A stretch of 64,000 bases of DNA from Acanthochromis polyacanthus (Eukaryota > Chordata > Actinopteri > Pomacentridae), in NCBI RefSeq assembly GCF_021347895.1, contig NC_067115.1, forward strand, positions 6,534,064-6,598,063, in the 5' to 3' direction. The notes beneath the pieces are model-generated. The model did no database searches. It had not been told where the DNA came from and worked only from the letters and a program-made list of their open reading frames with translations. The position numbers were made by a program, and so were the translations under genes. Below are positions 1 to 10,429 of the stretch, piece by piece; position 1 is the stretch's first letter; every line of letters starts with the position of its first letter.

Positions 1-21
1 TATTTTGCAATCAAACTCATG

Positions 22-340
22 AGGGCCCCAAACCAAGGATGATTTTAAATGCCTAAATAAAAGAAAAACTAAGTAGTTGCCCAGGGGCCCACTGACATGC
101 ACTGAAAATGTGAAATCTCTTCAAGTTCTGGGTTCTAATATAAACATCCAAAGACACAACCCCAGGCTTTTATAGTATAAATTCCCTAACATAAACTCTC
201 AGACTTTTGTCTTCAGACTCTTCTTAGGGTCTCAAACTAAGAATAATTTAAAATGCCCAAATAAAAACAAGTCCAAACTAGCTGGTTACAGGGCCCTCAG
301 CTGTCAGGGGCCCAATGAAAAGAAGTGAAAATGTGAGCAC
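22..340. repeat. Imperfect tandem duplication, about 200 bp period
   Basis: Two diverged copies follow each other. The block starting near 23 (GGGCCCCAAACCAAGGATGA, then a TTTAAATGCC-AAATAAAA stretch and a GGGGCCCA box, ending near GAAAATGTG) recurs from about 225 with the same order of landmarks. The copies share the AAATAAAA and GGGGCCCA boxes and the GAAAATGTG end. No coding sense is visible. The repeat may continue upstream of the window. Confidence 0.65.
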
Positions 341-345
341 TGTTT

Positions 346-3300
346 GGATTATAATTTTAACAGACTTCCACATTTAAACTCTTCTGTAGGAATTTTGAAA
401 TGGCAGAGTAGTAACGAAGTAAACACTTCAGACCCTTTTGATATGAACAGATAATGTGACCTCACTTTGGACTAAACATTCATTGATACTTGATGTCTTT
501 GTTTTATTTTAAATCTAGTATAAAAACCAAGTTTTTTATGGAAATAAAAAGCACTTTAAATGTTTTTGCACTGCATTCTTGTCGATATAGTTTGGTGTCC
601 ACTGTTGTTTTGTGTATTTCAAAGATCTTTCACTGAATTTTGAATAAAACTGTGGTGAGAAAATGACCAAAAAATGTTTCCAGCTTGCATGTGAACGTCC
701 TGTCCGACGCTGCCGTCGTGATCATATGAAGCTGCGATTCACATTCAAGTGTCTGCTTTTACTTTCTCTTTCCCTGAAGTTCTGCGACCATGAGAAAAGT
801 GTCTCCAGCTGGGTCTTGGCAGGAATCGCCTGACTTACGTCCAACAAACATGTGGTGAAAGAATCGGAGAGCAGACCCCCCCTGAGAGGTTTCCACAGAA
901 CAAGCCAGAGTTTTATTCTGACCCCAAATTGCTCTTACACATTGTGCAACACTGCGTATGTTGAGCACATTGAGCAGGGACATGCAGGATCCCTCAGGAA
1001 GGTGGCTGCATGTCATAATGTCCCACAGCAATACCTAGAACTATCAGCAAGTTAATATGCAGACAACAAAAGACTTATGACCTATGACTTGTCATATATT
1101 GCAACATTTATGCACGTAATTTGAAATTTCTTTTCCATCCAAAGCGATGCCGAGATGCAGACATCTTCTCTTCTCCAAAACTCCTTAAAGCAGGAGTGAG
1201 CTACTGTGAGCAGTACGACACACTGGAGTGTGTCAGAGGAGTGTCATAAACCTGATTTTCTGTAGAGTTTGGCTGTAATATCCCCGCCTGATGTGTAAAC
1301 ACACTGAAGTGTGGCTCTAAATATGAAATACAGTTGAAGAAAGCCATAGAAAAGTAGAGCTGTGTGTCACTGCAGGAGCTCTGAGTGGAGGGGAGGCCAT
1401 CAGGAGGACCTGAAATCGTCATCCTGAAATACAACAATAACGGAACATAAAGCCAATTTTGGGATTACGGCTGCGAGCTGCCAGCCACCAGTCGAGACAT
1501 GAGCTGCAGCCACGGAGGAATAACTGGAAATGTCACCTTTTAGAGCAGATGGATTCTCATAACCCCTGAAAAATAGTCATGCTACATTTGCTTTGCATGA
1601 TGTTGTTATTTCACAGGATACAGAGCTGCACTGTTCGGCTTCGTCTCAGCATGACTGCCGAGTTGGTGGTGGTGTGGTTTTTTTTGTTTAATTGCAGTTT
1701 GGTATGTTTGATGCAGAGCTCAGCAATTGATTGATTTCAAATCACCCCTTTAGACGGTGCAGGTAGCAAATGGCAGAGGTTGCAATTTAGGATGTGCATG
1801 TTCCAGCCCGTCTGAAACTCTTTAAACTGTTGTGTGACAGTTAAGCCTTTGTGGAAATGCTTCAACACGTTTTATCTCGGATGTACGTTGAATTATGGTT
1901 ATAAAAATCAAACTGCAGTATCCATCAGGTTCTGCAGTTTACTCGTGCTTACATTGTTTTTATGTAGTTCATGTTACCTATTTTGTCTTGCCAATATTTC
2001 AGCATTTTTTCTTCTAATTTAAAGCAAATTGACTTTACTGATTCACCTCTTTTAGCTCTGCTTTGGTCTCCACCAACTCCTAAAGGAAACATGCGACTCT
2101 TCGGCTCACAACACAATAAAAAAAGCAGTTACTGAAAATGATGCAAAAGCGAAACGTTATTCTATTTATTCTAACACTGTGCTGCACATTAGAGCTCTGA
2201 ATCTTTAAACTTAATTCATTCAAACGTCAACATTAAAGTCTGACACTGTCCCATAGTGAAAGAAACATTTAGTTTTTCATCAAATCACACTGAACTAGTG
2301 TTATTGATTAAATATTCTCTGTGATAAATACCAGCAGACTGATCTGTGTTCTATTAGCCGCAGTACTGACAGGAGATGGAAACTTCCCTGCAGCCCTGCA
2401 AGAGATTTTTATCAGTTTCATCCCATCCAGTTTTGTGTTGTTTGTGCTTGAAGCATTCCTGCAACAAAAACAGGGTTAGTGAAGGAGACCTAAAGCTTCT
2501 TCTCCTTCCCCCAGTGGTGCCTTAAAGGATCATACGTTCATACTTTACATACAGGCTGCACTCTACAATGTCATTCAAGTTTTTAGAATGTACCTGTTTA
2601 AAGGAGCTGCATGAACCTTCCTCGTTCTCTGTTTTAACAGGATTCAGCTGAAAACTTTTGCATTTCGGTTTTGTCTGAAAGCGCTGTTGCAGCAGAACAG
2701 GCTGAAGAAATACAGAGACTAATCTGTGGTGCACATTCGTGAGAAAGGTGTTTACGTGGGCTGCTGTGTGTTTGGTTGTGTCAGTCGTGTTTATCCTCAG
2801 TGCATCTTCATCAGACCTGCTGCGCTGACTGTGTGGTAGATCGTTGTGTGGATCGTTGCCTCCACTTGGCAACATTTAACTTCAGTTTTTCTGCAGTTAA
2901 AATTGCCTCATGTCTGATGCAGCGCAGGCTTACTTGCCTTCAGGCTCTCCTCTCTTTGTTTATTGGGTAAATAAACACAGCTAGTGTCAGACAATTTGTT
3001 GAAAGTTGCACCACTTTCTTTTCATAAATAACACTGAAGGCACTATAAATCAGCGAGGCGGCTCTGTGTCCGACTCTGCATTTCATTTTCCTCATTAAAG
3101 TGATAAAATGCCTCATCAAAACGAGCAGTTTGAATATAATTAATAAAAGTCAGAATCGCATCTGTTTCATCCGTGAGTTCAGGTTTACAAGCTCGTAGTC
3201 TTTACAGACCGGTAACGGCTCTTCGCTTCCTCCCACGGGGAGCTCGTGATATTTACAATGGACACATAAAATTGAAATGTGATGCTCGGCGAAGCTGCTG

Positions 3301-4229
3301 GCCTGTACTCTGCTCCACACTCATTGGATTTGAAATGAAATTGGCCTCGAGTAAATTACACTTCATTGTATTCTGAAATCGACCAAGAAACTGCAAACAA
3401 AAGAAAGGCAAATAATTAAAGCAGAAACGCATAATGAGTGATGCCGGCGCAGAATAACAGCTTTGTCATTTGTGTATTTTTCTTTGTTTTGCTGCAATCA
3501 AAAACTCTGCTGGACTGAAGGATGCAGCTGTGAGAGAGGAATGAGCTCCTGACTTCTTCTGAACCGTTGTGGCTTCAGCTCGGTTGGAGCTGCAGAGCTT
3601 TTGTCACGACGGAGACCTTCAATTTTGGTCTGAGAGGTTCTGTGTGTAGAGTTCAGACTACAAAAAGGCTCCAGGGCCTTTTTGGATTTTTTTTAAGATT
3701 ATTTTTTGGCCTTTTCATATTATTGTACAAACAGCTGAAGAGAGCCAAGAAAGATGGGACGTCATGCGGCAAAGGAATCAAACTCTGGCCTCAGTGGCTG
3801 CCGCGGTGCCGCAAAAGTTTCTTCTATGAATAAAAAATATTGCTATTAAACCTGAAGATTTGCTGTCAGGTGAGTCTCTTGGTTTCCTCGCTGAGCCATT
3901 TCTTTCTGTTTGCAGTTGAAAACTTGACCACAGAAAGAGCTCAGTTCCACATAAAAGGTTGTCTTAGCTGTTGGATAACATTATTTCTAAAAGTAACCTG
4001 TCCCATTACAAGATTACAACCCATCAAAAGTAACCTGCTGTGTTAAAGCGTTGCCTTCTGACACTATTTTTGCATTTCCAAAATGAAATCACCACGTTGG
4101 TTGTATTGTCAGACGGCGTGTAGCTGCATCTACCTTTGAAGCTTTTGACTCTGCATCATTGTGTAGCCTCATGCACAGCCCATAATCTGTAAATCTGCAG
4201 ACAAATAACATCAACAATGGATGAAGTCA
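346..4229. other. Intergenic, no gene seen
   Basis: Only short, unrelated open frames occur on either strand, with no recognisable protein family and no convincing splice pairs around them. The stretch 3000-3480 is complex, non-repetitive sequence with several homeodomain-like ATTA cores and could be conserved non-coding DNA, but this cannot be judged from one genome. Confidence 0.6.
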
Positions 4230-4975
4230 TAGGCGTCAGTTTAGGGGGGGACGGTGGGGATGTGTCCCCCCCACTTTTTGTCAGGGGTCATTTTGTCTCC
4301 AACACATTCAAATTCTTCACATGTAAGCCGTTGTAAACCCAGTTATTTTCAGTAGTATAGAAAATTCCGACGCTCCTGAACGCACCATCCGCACTCGGCC
4401 GAGAGTTGCACAGACATGCAGCACACCTTCGTGAGGTTAAAAAAAACGTGCAGATGCTAAATTTGCGCCTGTGCCAAGTGGAAGCTCCGACCAGAGGCGT
4501 GCAGGGGCAAAATTTCGGCCCGGGAGAATTAGTACTATAGCGGCCCACAGATCCCTCTACCTGCATGTACCGATAGCTCAACAGTTTGAGCCTCTGCCTT
4601 TGGTGTGGTGGTTGTGAGTTTGAGCCCAACTTGTGGCATTTTGCCGCCGTTCGTCGACATTTTCTCAAAGTGCTGTCTTACCAACGACACGGAAGCATAT
4701 GAGAAAAGCAGGCGTGCTGCACTAATGCTAAACTTTGATCTCAAGTAGAGGGTCACAAAATATCGTCCCACGGACCGCAGTTGGCCCGCGAGTTTAAAAC
4801 CCATGATTTAAAGCATTATTATTATTATTATTTTATTACTGGAGCGGCCCAACAATAAAGCGGCCCACCGGGGATATCCCCGGTGTTCTCGATTACCCAG
4901 CACGCCACCCAGGGTGTTCATTTCCATCTGACAATGGCTGTGGTCTCCACCCCCCCCCCCCCCCCCCACTTTTAA
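4230..4975. repeat. Mosaic of diverged DNA-transposon ends with a C homopolymer
   Basis: A block beginning at 4493 (AGAGGCGTGCAGGGG) is mirrored near 4900-4915 (CAGCACGCCACC, whose reverse complement is GGTGGCGTGCTG), so 4493..4915 looks like a short non-autonomous element with imperfect terminal inverted repeats. Just upstream, 4230-4300 carries a separate G-rich/C-rich inverted pair (TAGGGGGGGAC and GTCCCCCCCAC). An 18-base C tract runs from 4950 to 4967. Family assignment is not possible from sequence alone. The coding potential is nil. Confidence 0.45.
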
Positions 4976-5229
4976 AAACAAATGGACACCCTTGGATGCA
5001 GTATCCTCTGCAGAGCGATTTATTGTGTTTTCTCATGACCTGAAACATCTCTCTACAGAATTTTTTTTTCTACTCCGGGAAGAGTCAGTGCTATATCTGT
5101 ATTTTTCTTTATATTGAACAAATCTGTGCTATATCATATTGTCTTGTTTATTTTTATTTTTTAGACTGATGTGTATTATGTTTCCTTATTGCCAAACAAC
5201 TTCATGAAGCATTTTAAAATTGTACTTTT

Positions 5230-5323
5230 GGGGTGGGGGGTGGGGGCGAATATTGGGATACCAAAATTAATATCCGGATACCGCCGTTGCGAACGAATAT
5301 TCGGGATATTCGGGTCCAGCCCT
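5230..5323. mobile_element. Terminal fragment of the same hAT-type MITE family as 15879..16573
   Basis: The segment contains ATATCCGGATA, CGAATATTCGGGATATTCGG and ends CGGGTCCAGCCCTA. The complete copy at 15879 begins with the reverse complement of this end (TAGGGCTGGACCCGAATATC). The other terminus was not found nearby, so this is a truncated copy abutting the LINE fragment to its right. Confidence 0.7.
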
Positions 5324-5374
5324 AATTGTATTAACATTTTTTGACTTCACTGGTTTTATTCTTATTTTTCAAAC

Positions 5375-6330
5375 AGAACCTTTTTGGTCACCATGGGTAA
5401 CCACTCCTCCTCCTCAGCTCCTATTACTTGTGGTGTACCTCAAGGTTCAGTTTTAGGCCCAATTTTACTCTCTATTTATATGCTTCTGCCCAGTCAAATT
5501 GTAATGTGTCACAATGTTTCTTTTCATTGCTACGCAGACGACACAGACACACCTCCCATGGAGACGTTGCATCTGTTTTTAACTGTTATAATTATATAAA
5601 CTGTTGGGTGGCACAAAACCTCTTACAATTAAACAACTCCAAATCTAAAATCATACTGTTCAACCCTCCAGATCCCCACAACAGCCTCACCGCCAACATC
5701 CTCGGTCCACTGTCCACACATGTAAAGCCTGTTGCCAGAAATCCAGGCATCCTATTTGATTCTGACCTCAGTTTCACGCTCCACATCAACAAAGTCATCC
5801 AGTCCTGCTACCTCCAGATAAGAACCCTTGCCAAAATCCAATCGATCCTCCCTCGGTCAGACCTTGGAAAAAATCATCCATGTCCTCATTTTTTCAGGTC
5901 TTGATTACTGCAAATCCCTTTTATCTGGCATTCCACAAAAAATCCTCTCCTGTCTCCAACTGGTCCAGAACACAGCAGCTCGGCTTCTTACTGGTTTTAA
6001 CAGACGACATCCCATCTCCCCTGTTCTAGCTTCCCTCCACTGGCTCCCAGTCCATCTTGGAATTGATTTTTAGATTTTGCTAATCATTTAAAGCTAGTCA
6101 GGGCCATTCACCTGGCTATATTTTAGACATGCTAACCCTGTACGTCCCCTCACTCAGCCTTAGATCTTTGGGTGGATCCCTCCTAGTTGTTCCAAAGTCG
6201 AGCCTTAAATCCAAATGTGACCGAGCCTTCTCCATCAGGGCTGCTTTAATGTCTCAAGTAACTGAGTTTGAACTGCACTCACTTTGTCTTGCACCACTGA
6301 TGCTGTCCTAAATAGCAAGTTCAACTTCAG
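5375..6330 (+). pseudogene. Decayed L2/CR1-clade LINE, reverse transcriptase fragment
   Basis: Three reading frames together spell the C-terminal half of a non-LTR reverse transcriptase. In frame with 5384 the track reads GVPQGSVLGPILLSIYM and then FHCYADDT, the RT motif with the catalytic YADD at about 5529. After a frameshift near 5580 the next frame (5428 register) gives WVAQNLLQLNNSKSKIILF and the FDSDLSFTLHINKVIQSCY block. After another frameshift, a third frame (5828 register) gives SGLDYCKSLLSGIP, LQLVQNTAARLLTG and LASLHWLPVH. That order of motifs is typical of teleost L2/CR1-type LINEs. Endonuclease and the N-terminal RT motifs are absent, and stops and frameshifts make it non-functional. 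The exact 3' end is uncertain because no clear tail repeat is visible. Confidence 0.88.
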
Positions 6331-7900
6331 ACCGTCTACAAACCCGATCGCAGCTTTCATCCAGTCCATCGGCTACAATGCAGTTTAAACAGATAACTTT
6401 TATTTAAAATTAATCCCAATGCACTTGTCCTGAACGCAGAATTTCACGATCCAGACCAAAACATGTCTATTCCTGCTGTAAACTTGGGCATTATAATGTG
6501 AGAATCTGAGGGGATTGGCTCACAGTTGGAGCCTCGAGTGGACATTTGAGAAACACTTGTACTCGTAAAATGTAACAGTCTTCCACATATGAACCTTGTT
6601 TACATGTGCAAACCTAATATACTTTTAACATTGAACTGAGGCTTGACTTGAAATCCTTCAGCGCAAATCAAATTGAAATATCTGTCAGAAAACTGTCATT
6701 TGTCAGTTTGACAGTTTTCATTAATTGTATCCAATTTTAGAAACATATTTACAAGATATATTAAACTAGAATGAGTTCAGTCTGTTGAACAAAAAAAGAA
6801 CGATTTGTAAAATAAAATAGGAATTTTATTGGTATTCACACTTGCATGTTTTGATGCCATTAGACATGCAAATTCAGCCTTGATTTGGAATTTTACTGAC
6901 ATTTTCATGCATTTCAAAAATATGTAAAAAAAAATCCAAATTCCAGCGTGGATAAAACAATTTTTCATGTCTCCTATTGTTTACGTAGCTTGTTACAAAA
7001 GTATGATGATATTTTTGTGATTATTAGTTTCATTTTCAGCAAGTAAAGAAAAATCACGATCGCATAATGTCTTAATGTAATATTCCTTATTGTGTTAAAG
7101 GTTTTAAAAGCTGTGAAACTGATCAATGAAATGTGTTTGTAATCGAAATAAGTGTAGATTTCAGTGCTTCCTACACAACGCTCCCTGTGAACGTGCAGGA
7201 TCCTGAGATACCTGCCCGACACACACCTACCTTTTGTGGAATTAATTGACCGTGTGGGCGATGGGAAAATGAACTTTTCACACACTCTAAGCTGTTCGGT
7301 CATGAATCGGATGGTACTTGCCGCGGCATGTTTAAAGAAGAACATAAACAGACGTGCAAATACTGGAAACGGGAGCGCATTTGTCATGTGTGGAAAATCG
7401 TTATCCGCTGTGAAAGTATTTCAGTGTGTTGCATGAAGCAGGTGCCGCTCTGCTCGCTGGCCCACTTCCAGTCTCTGAGTCTTCCCCCCTCCTCCTCTCT
7501 CTTCCCGCTGTGACGTTCCAGTGTGTCATTGTGTTTTGTGGTGCCAGTAACTCGGAGCAGACGCAAGGAGTGTCAAGGAATGCAGAAACTTTATCTCTTT
7601 CAACCCTTTTTAAAATAAACTTTACTGCTTAATTTGTGTTGCACAAATCTCTGCTTTGCTGGACAAAGCAAAGCTTTGAAACAAACCTCCCACCTCGTCT
7701 CGCCTGATAACCTGGAACCTTCTCTTCATATCAGAGAAACTTCTACCAGAGTCGGAATCACTCGTACAACACAGTTTATTTAGAGTTTGGTTTGCCTGGA
7801 CATGTCAGGGCAAAGTGTGCTGTAAAGCATTAATCATGCCTGTTCGCAGTCACAGTCTCTGTGTTTATGATTGCCTCCCCCCTAACTAATCACGTCAGGA
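6331..7900. other. Intergenic, upstream of the chemokine gene
   Basis: No supported gene. It contains a perfect 11-bp inverted repeat (GAAAACTGTCA at 6688-6698 and TGACAGTTTTC at 6709-6719, 10-base loop). A related GTCAGAAAACTGTCA string sits near 41590, so the hairpin belongs to a dispersed A+T-rich repeat. Open frames on both strands around 6970-7600 are short and unrelated to known families. Confidence 0.6.
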
Positions 7901-7921
7901 ATCCACTTAATGAATGTATTG

Positions 7922-7934
7922 CTTTCACTTTATC
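7922..7934 (-). promoter_or_regulatory. ISRE-like site (possible IRF/STAT target)
   Basis: CTTTCACTTTATC approximates the reverse complement of the interferon-stimulated response element (AGTTTCNNTTTC) with a mismatch in the second half-site. It lies about 170 bp upstream of the predicted start of transcription of the chemokine gene. Interferon control of ELR-negative CXC chemokines is well established in vertebrates; its use here is inference. Confidence 0.35.
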
Positions 7935-7993
7935 TTCCCCGTCCTTGAAAGCAGCGCTGAGCTCATTCCAAAATGTGCCTGTAGTGTGAGTGT

Positions 7994-8002
7994 GGAAATT
8001 CC
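7994..8002 (+). promoter_or_regulatory. NF-kappaB-like site
   Basis: GGAAATTCC is a palindromic kappaB half-pair preceded by GT, close to the GTGGAATTTCC form used in chemokine promoters. It sits about 100 bp upstream of the predicted transcription start, the usual distance for inducible chemokine genes. Confidence 0.5.
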
Positions 8003-8069
8003 AGAGTATTTTTTAGGCCTGGCCTGACGGGAAAAAGCATGGTCTCTGGGAAAACCCACTCTGCCCGCC

Positions 8070-8105
8070 TATAAAAGCAGAGGAGGCTCAGCAGCTCTTC
8101 ACTTC
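8070..8105 (+). promoter_or_regulatory. Core promoter: TATA box and initiator of the chemokine gene
   Basis: TATAAAA at 8070-8076 is followed 31 bases later by TCACTTC (8099-8105), an exact match to the YYANWYY initiator with the A at 8101 as predicted first base. This leaves a 5' UTR of about 95 bases before the ATG at 8196. A strong TATA plus initiator is typical of inducible immune genes. Confidence 0.75.
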
Positions 8106-8195
8106 TCTCCCCTCACTTCAAGTGGATTTTGGAAGAGCTCGAGCTCTCACTTTCTCCTCTGAGGGATTTCAGGACTTGCTTGTCTCTGCAGAAAA

Positions 8196-9357
8196 ATGGC
8201 CCTGTCACAGAGAAACTGTGTTGTCCTGCTGGTTTTCGTGGCTGCAGTTTGCATGGAGCTCTATCAAGGTGAGTTAAAGTCGGATTTCTGCAGGATTGGG
8301 ATACGTTAATGCTAGAATTTACGATGCATTATGGGATTATCGTCTCGTTTTTAGCATGCAACTCCACTTTTAGAGATGCTTCTGAATCAGAAGAGATTCT
8401 AACTTGTTCATTTTGCTGTAGTTGCAAAACTAACTGCTGTCTATCAACTTTTTTTTCCCCTACAGCTCAAATCGTTCTGGGACGCTGCTCATGTCCCGTC
8501 ACCATCAAGTTCATCAAAGGCAACTTTTCAGATTTCCAGGTCCTTGAACGGCGGCCAGGCTGTGATAAAACTGAATTAGTGTAAGTTTAAAAGAGCATTT
8601 ATGAATTTCTGCACCTTTGTACCTTTGAGAATCTCATCAGTTTGTTGATTCTGATGTTTTGTTTGTGATTTTGCAGCATTACACTAATCAGGTCGGAGAA
8701 CTCCACAGAGAGAATCTGCTTGAACACAATGGGAAATTTGGCCAAGGCTTTTCTGAAATGCTGGGAAAGGTGAGTTACATGCACACAACTTCAGAATTCT
8801 TTTTTAAAAAACCGAACACTTTCCTGCCTCTTTTCTGCTGCTCCATTGGAAAACTGAAGTATTGTTTTTAAGACCATCTGCAAAATAAATCTTCGCACGA
8901 ATTCGGCCTTTTCCAGAAATGTAATAAACTGCATCTGTGCTACATTTTCTAACTGAGTCTTCCAGCAGCTGCACTTCTTCCACAGAACATCATGCTGCTT
9001 AAAAATGTTTGATTTGGCCCCAAATTGAAGCACCAGAATGGGTTCTGTGGAGCCAAAACGCCGCCTGGCAAAACTTCCCAATTTACTCTGCAAACAAAAC
9101 AACAAAAAAAAACAAGTAAATGAGACATAAATCTTCCAGCAAATGCAAAGCGTTTCATTGCAAAACTCAGCTCAACAAATCTCCTGACACACTAACATGT
9201 GACTCCTTTCACGAAGCTCCAGATGTTTTGCATTAGTCCTCTGGCCTAATCCCAGATTCTCCCCCTCACTCTTCCAAGGATAAACAAAGACGAGAGCCGT
9301 AAGATGGAATGTATCGAAAGAAAGAGAAAGGCTGATGACAGAACCTCGGAGGACTGA
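8196..9357 (+). CDS. CXC chemokine, ELR-negative (CXCL9/10/11-like), four exons
   Basis: Predicted secreted chemoattractant for leukocytes acting through a CXCR-type receptor. Coding exons are 8196..8268, 8466..8580, 8677..8769 and 9279..9357, all with GT/AG introns. They join in phase (1, 2, 2) to 119 codons. Residues 1 to about 24-26 form a signal peptide with a VVLLVFVAAV core. The mature part carries GRCSCP (Cys32, Cys34), then Cys57 in RPGCDK and Cys77 in ERICLN, the four cysteines of the CXC fold. A C-terminal helix follows (LAKAFLKCWER) and then a basic tail rich in KRK. No ELR precedes the CXC motif, which points to the lymphocyte-attracting rather than neutrophil-attracting group. 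Two sequons (Asn44, Asn71) are present. Two extra cysteines, Cys91 and Cys105, are unusual. The four-exon layout matches the vertebrate CXCL9/10/11 genes. The start is chosen by signal peptide and position relative to the TATA box. Family is certain; the precise ortholog is not. Confidence 0.93.
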
Positions 9358-9700
9358 ACCCCACGAGCCCAGGAATGCTGAGAGCAGAGCTTTCAGTCAA
9401 TTCCTGCACTGGAGAGGACGAGGAAACGACGACGAGGGCCGAAGAGAGCTGGGAGGGGAGATGATTAACAGCCAGCACTGAACAGAAAGAGTTGTAGAAG
9501 TTTGAGGAGATAGGAAAATATATGTACAGTACTATAGCAGAAAGTCTGTGTAAGAAGGCCACTGTTGAAATGCACACACCTTTATTTTTTTGCTTGATGC
9601 TACTATTTATGTTGATTTATTTATTATAAAAAAAATCTATTGCTCTGTGTTTTTTTGTTTTTTTTTATACAAATTTCCAAGCCAATAAAGTGAATTTTGA
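9358..9700 (+). promoter_or_regulatory. Chemokine 3' UTR with AU-rich element and poly(A) signal
   Basis: After the stop at 9355-9357 an ATTTA pentamer occurs at 9605-9609 and an overlapping pair at 9615-9623. The latter contains the full nonamer TTATTTATT at 9617-9625, the classical AU-rich instability element of cytokine and chemokine mRNAs. A canonical AATAAA poly(A) signal lies at 9684-9689. Cleavage is expected about 15-30 bases later. Confidence 0.7.
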
Positions 9701-9899
9701 TATAGCTCTGAGCTCTCTGGTTTGTTTTAATCCCAATCTGGCAAAGAAAATGTAAATTCCTCGAGGTAGTGTGAGCCATTTTGTGTCCAACTGGCATTTC
9801 TTTACCCACCTAATGAAACTTGTGGCTCACCACCGGCGTGTCTGCAACAAAGCACAAACAGTTATTATTGTGCAGAGGAGACGCAGCTGGCACTCGAGG

Positions 9900-10060
9900 A
9901 CCCTGAAGTGACTTTGTTGCAGGGAGCGACAAATTAATTGTTATCACGGAAAAGCCGCTCGCTCCTCGGGGGAGACGGCAGCTTAGCATGATAACAATTA
10001 AATGATGCCCATGAGAATGCCTGACCCCAGCTGTTTACAGCAGCTGCAGGCCGCATGACA
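9900..10060. promoter_or_regulatory. Candidate enhancer with inverted SOX-like sites and twin E-boxes
   Basis: TAATTGTTATCA (9935-9946) is repeated in perfect inverted orientation as TGATAACAATTA (9989-10000). Both contain the SOX core AACAAT. Two CAGCTG E-boxes follow near 10029-10047. The block is complex, non-repetitive and more G+C-rich than its surroundings, as conserved non-coding elements usually are. Function is inference. Confidence 0.35.
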
Positions 10061-10319
10061 GACAAGGGACAAATTCTTGAAGCTTCTCGTGACTCTGTCG
10101 ACTCGAGTGATGAGTTACGACTCGGGGAGTTTTACCCGAGTCCACAGAGCAACAAGGAAGCAGTCTTAAAGTTGAATTATTGAGAAAAAAATCACCCCCA
10201 GAGCAAAGAAACTCTGGGTCATTAACACATCAAAACATCCGGTGAACTGATTTGCCCCACAGGCCTCCAAATGCACAACCATCCAATAGCAGCACAGGTC
10301 CCCAAACAGTTTCTCTGCA

Positions 10320-10425
10320 TTTTTATTTTTTCACTCCTGTCACATTTTTACTCACTGTGGGCTCATTTTTCACTGCAGTATAACGTCCTGCCCTTCTATG
10401 GAAACAGAACAAGCGTGAAGAAGGA
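10320..10425. repeat. Dispersed repeat, copy 1 of 3
   Basis: Shares the ordered landmarks ACTCACTGTGGGCTCATTTT, CACTGCAGTATAA, CGTCCTG and TATGGAAACAGAACAA with copies at about 26041..26150 and 56470..56570. Similarity is high enough (landmarks nearly identical over about 100 bp) to be one family. No TSD or coding sense seen. Confidence 0.7.
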
Positions 10426-10429
10426 GATG

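Noticed and set aside
6688..6719. Perfect 11-bp hairpin considered as a microRNA or terminator
   Set aside because: Stem too short for a pre-miRNA, and related wording near 41590 shows it belongs to a repeat.
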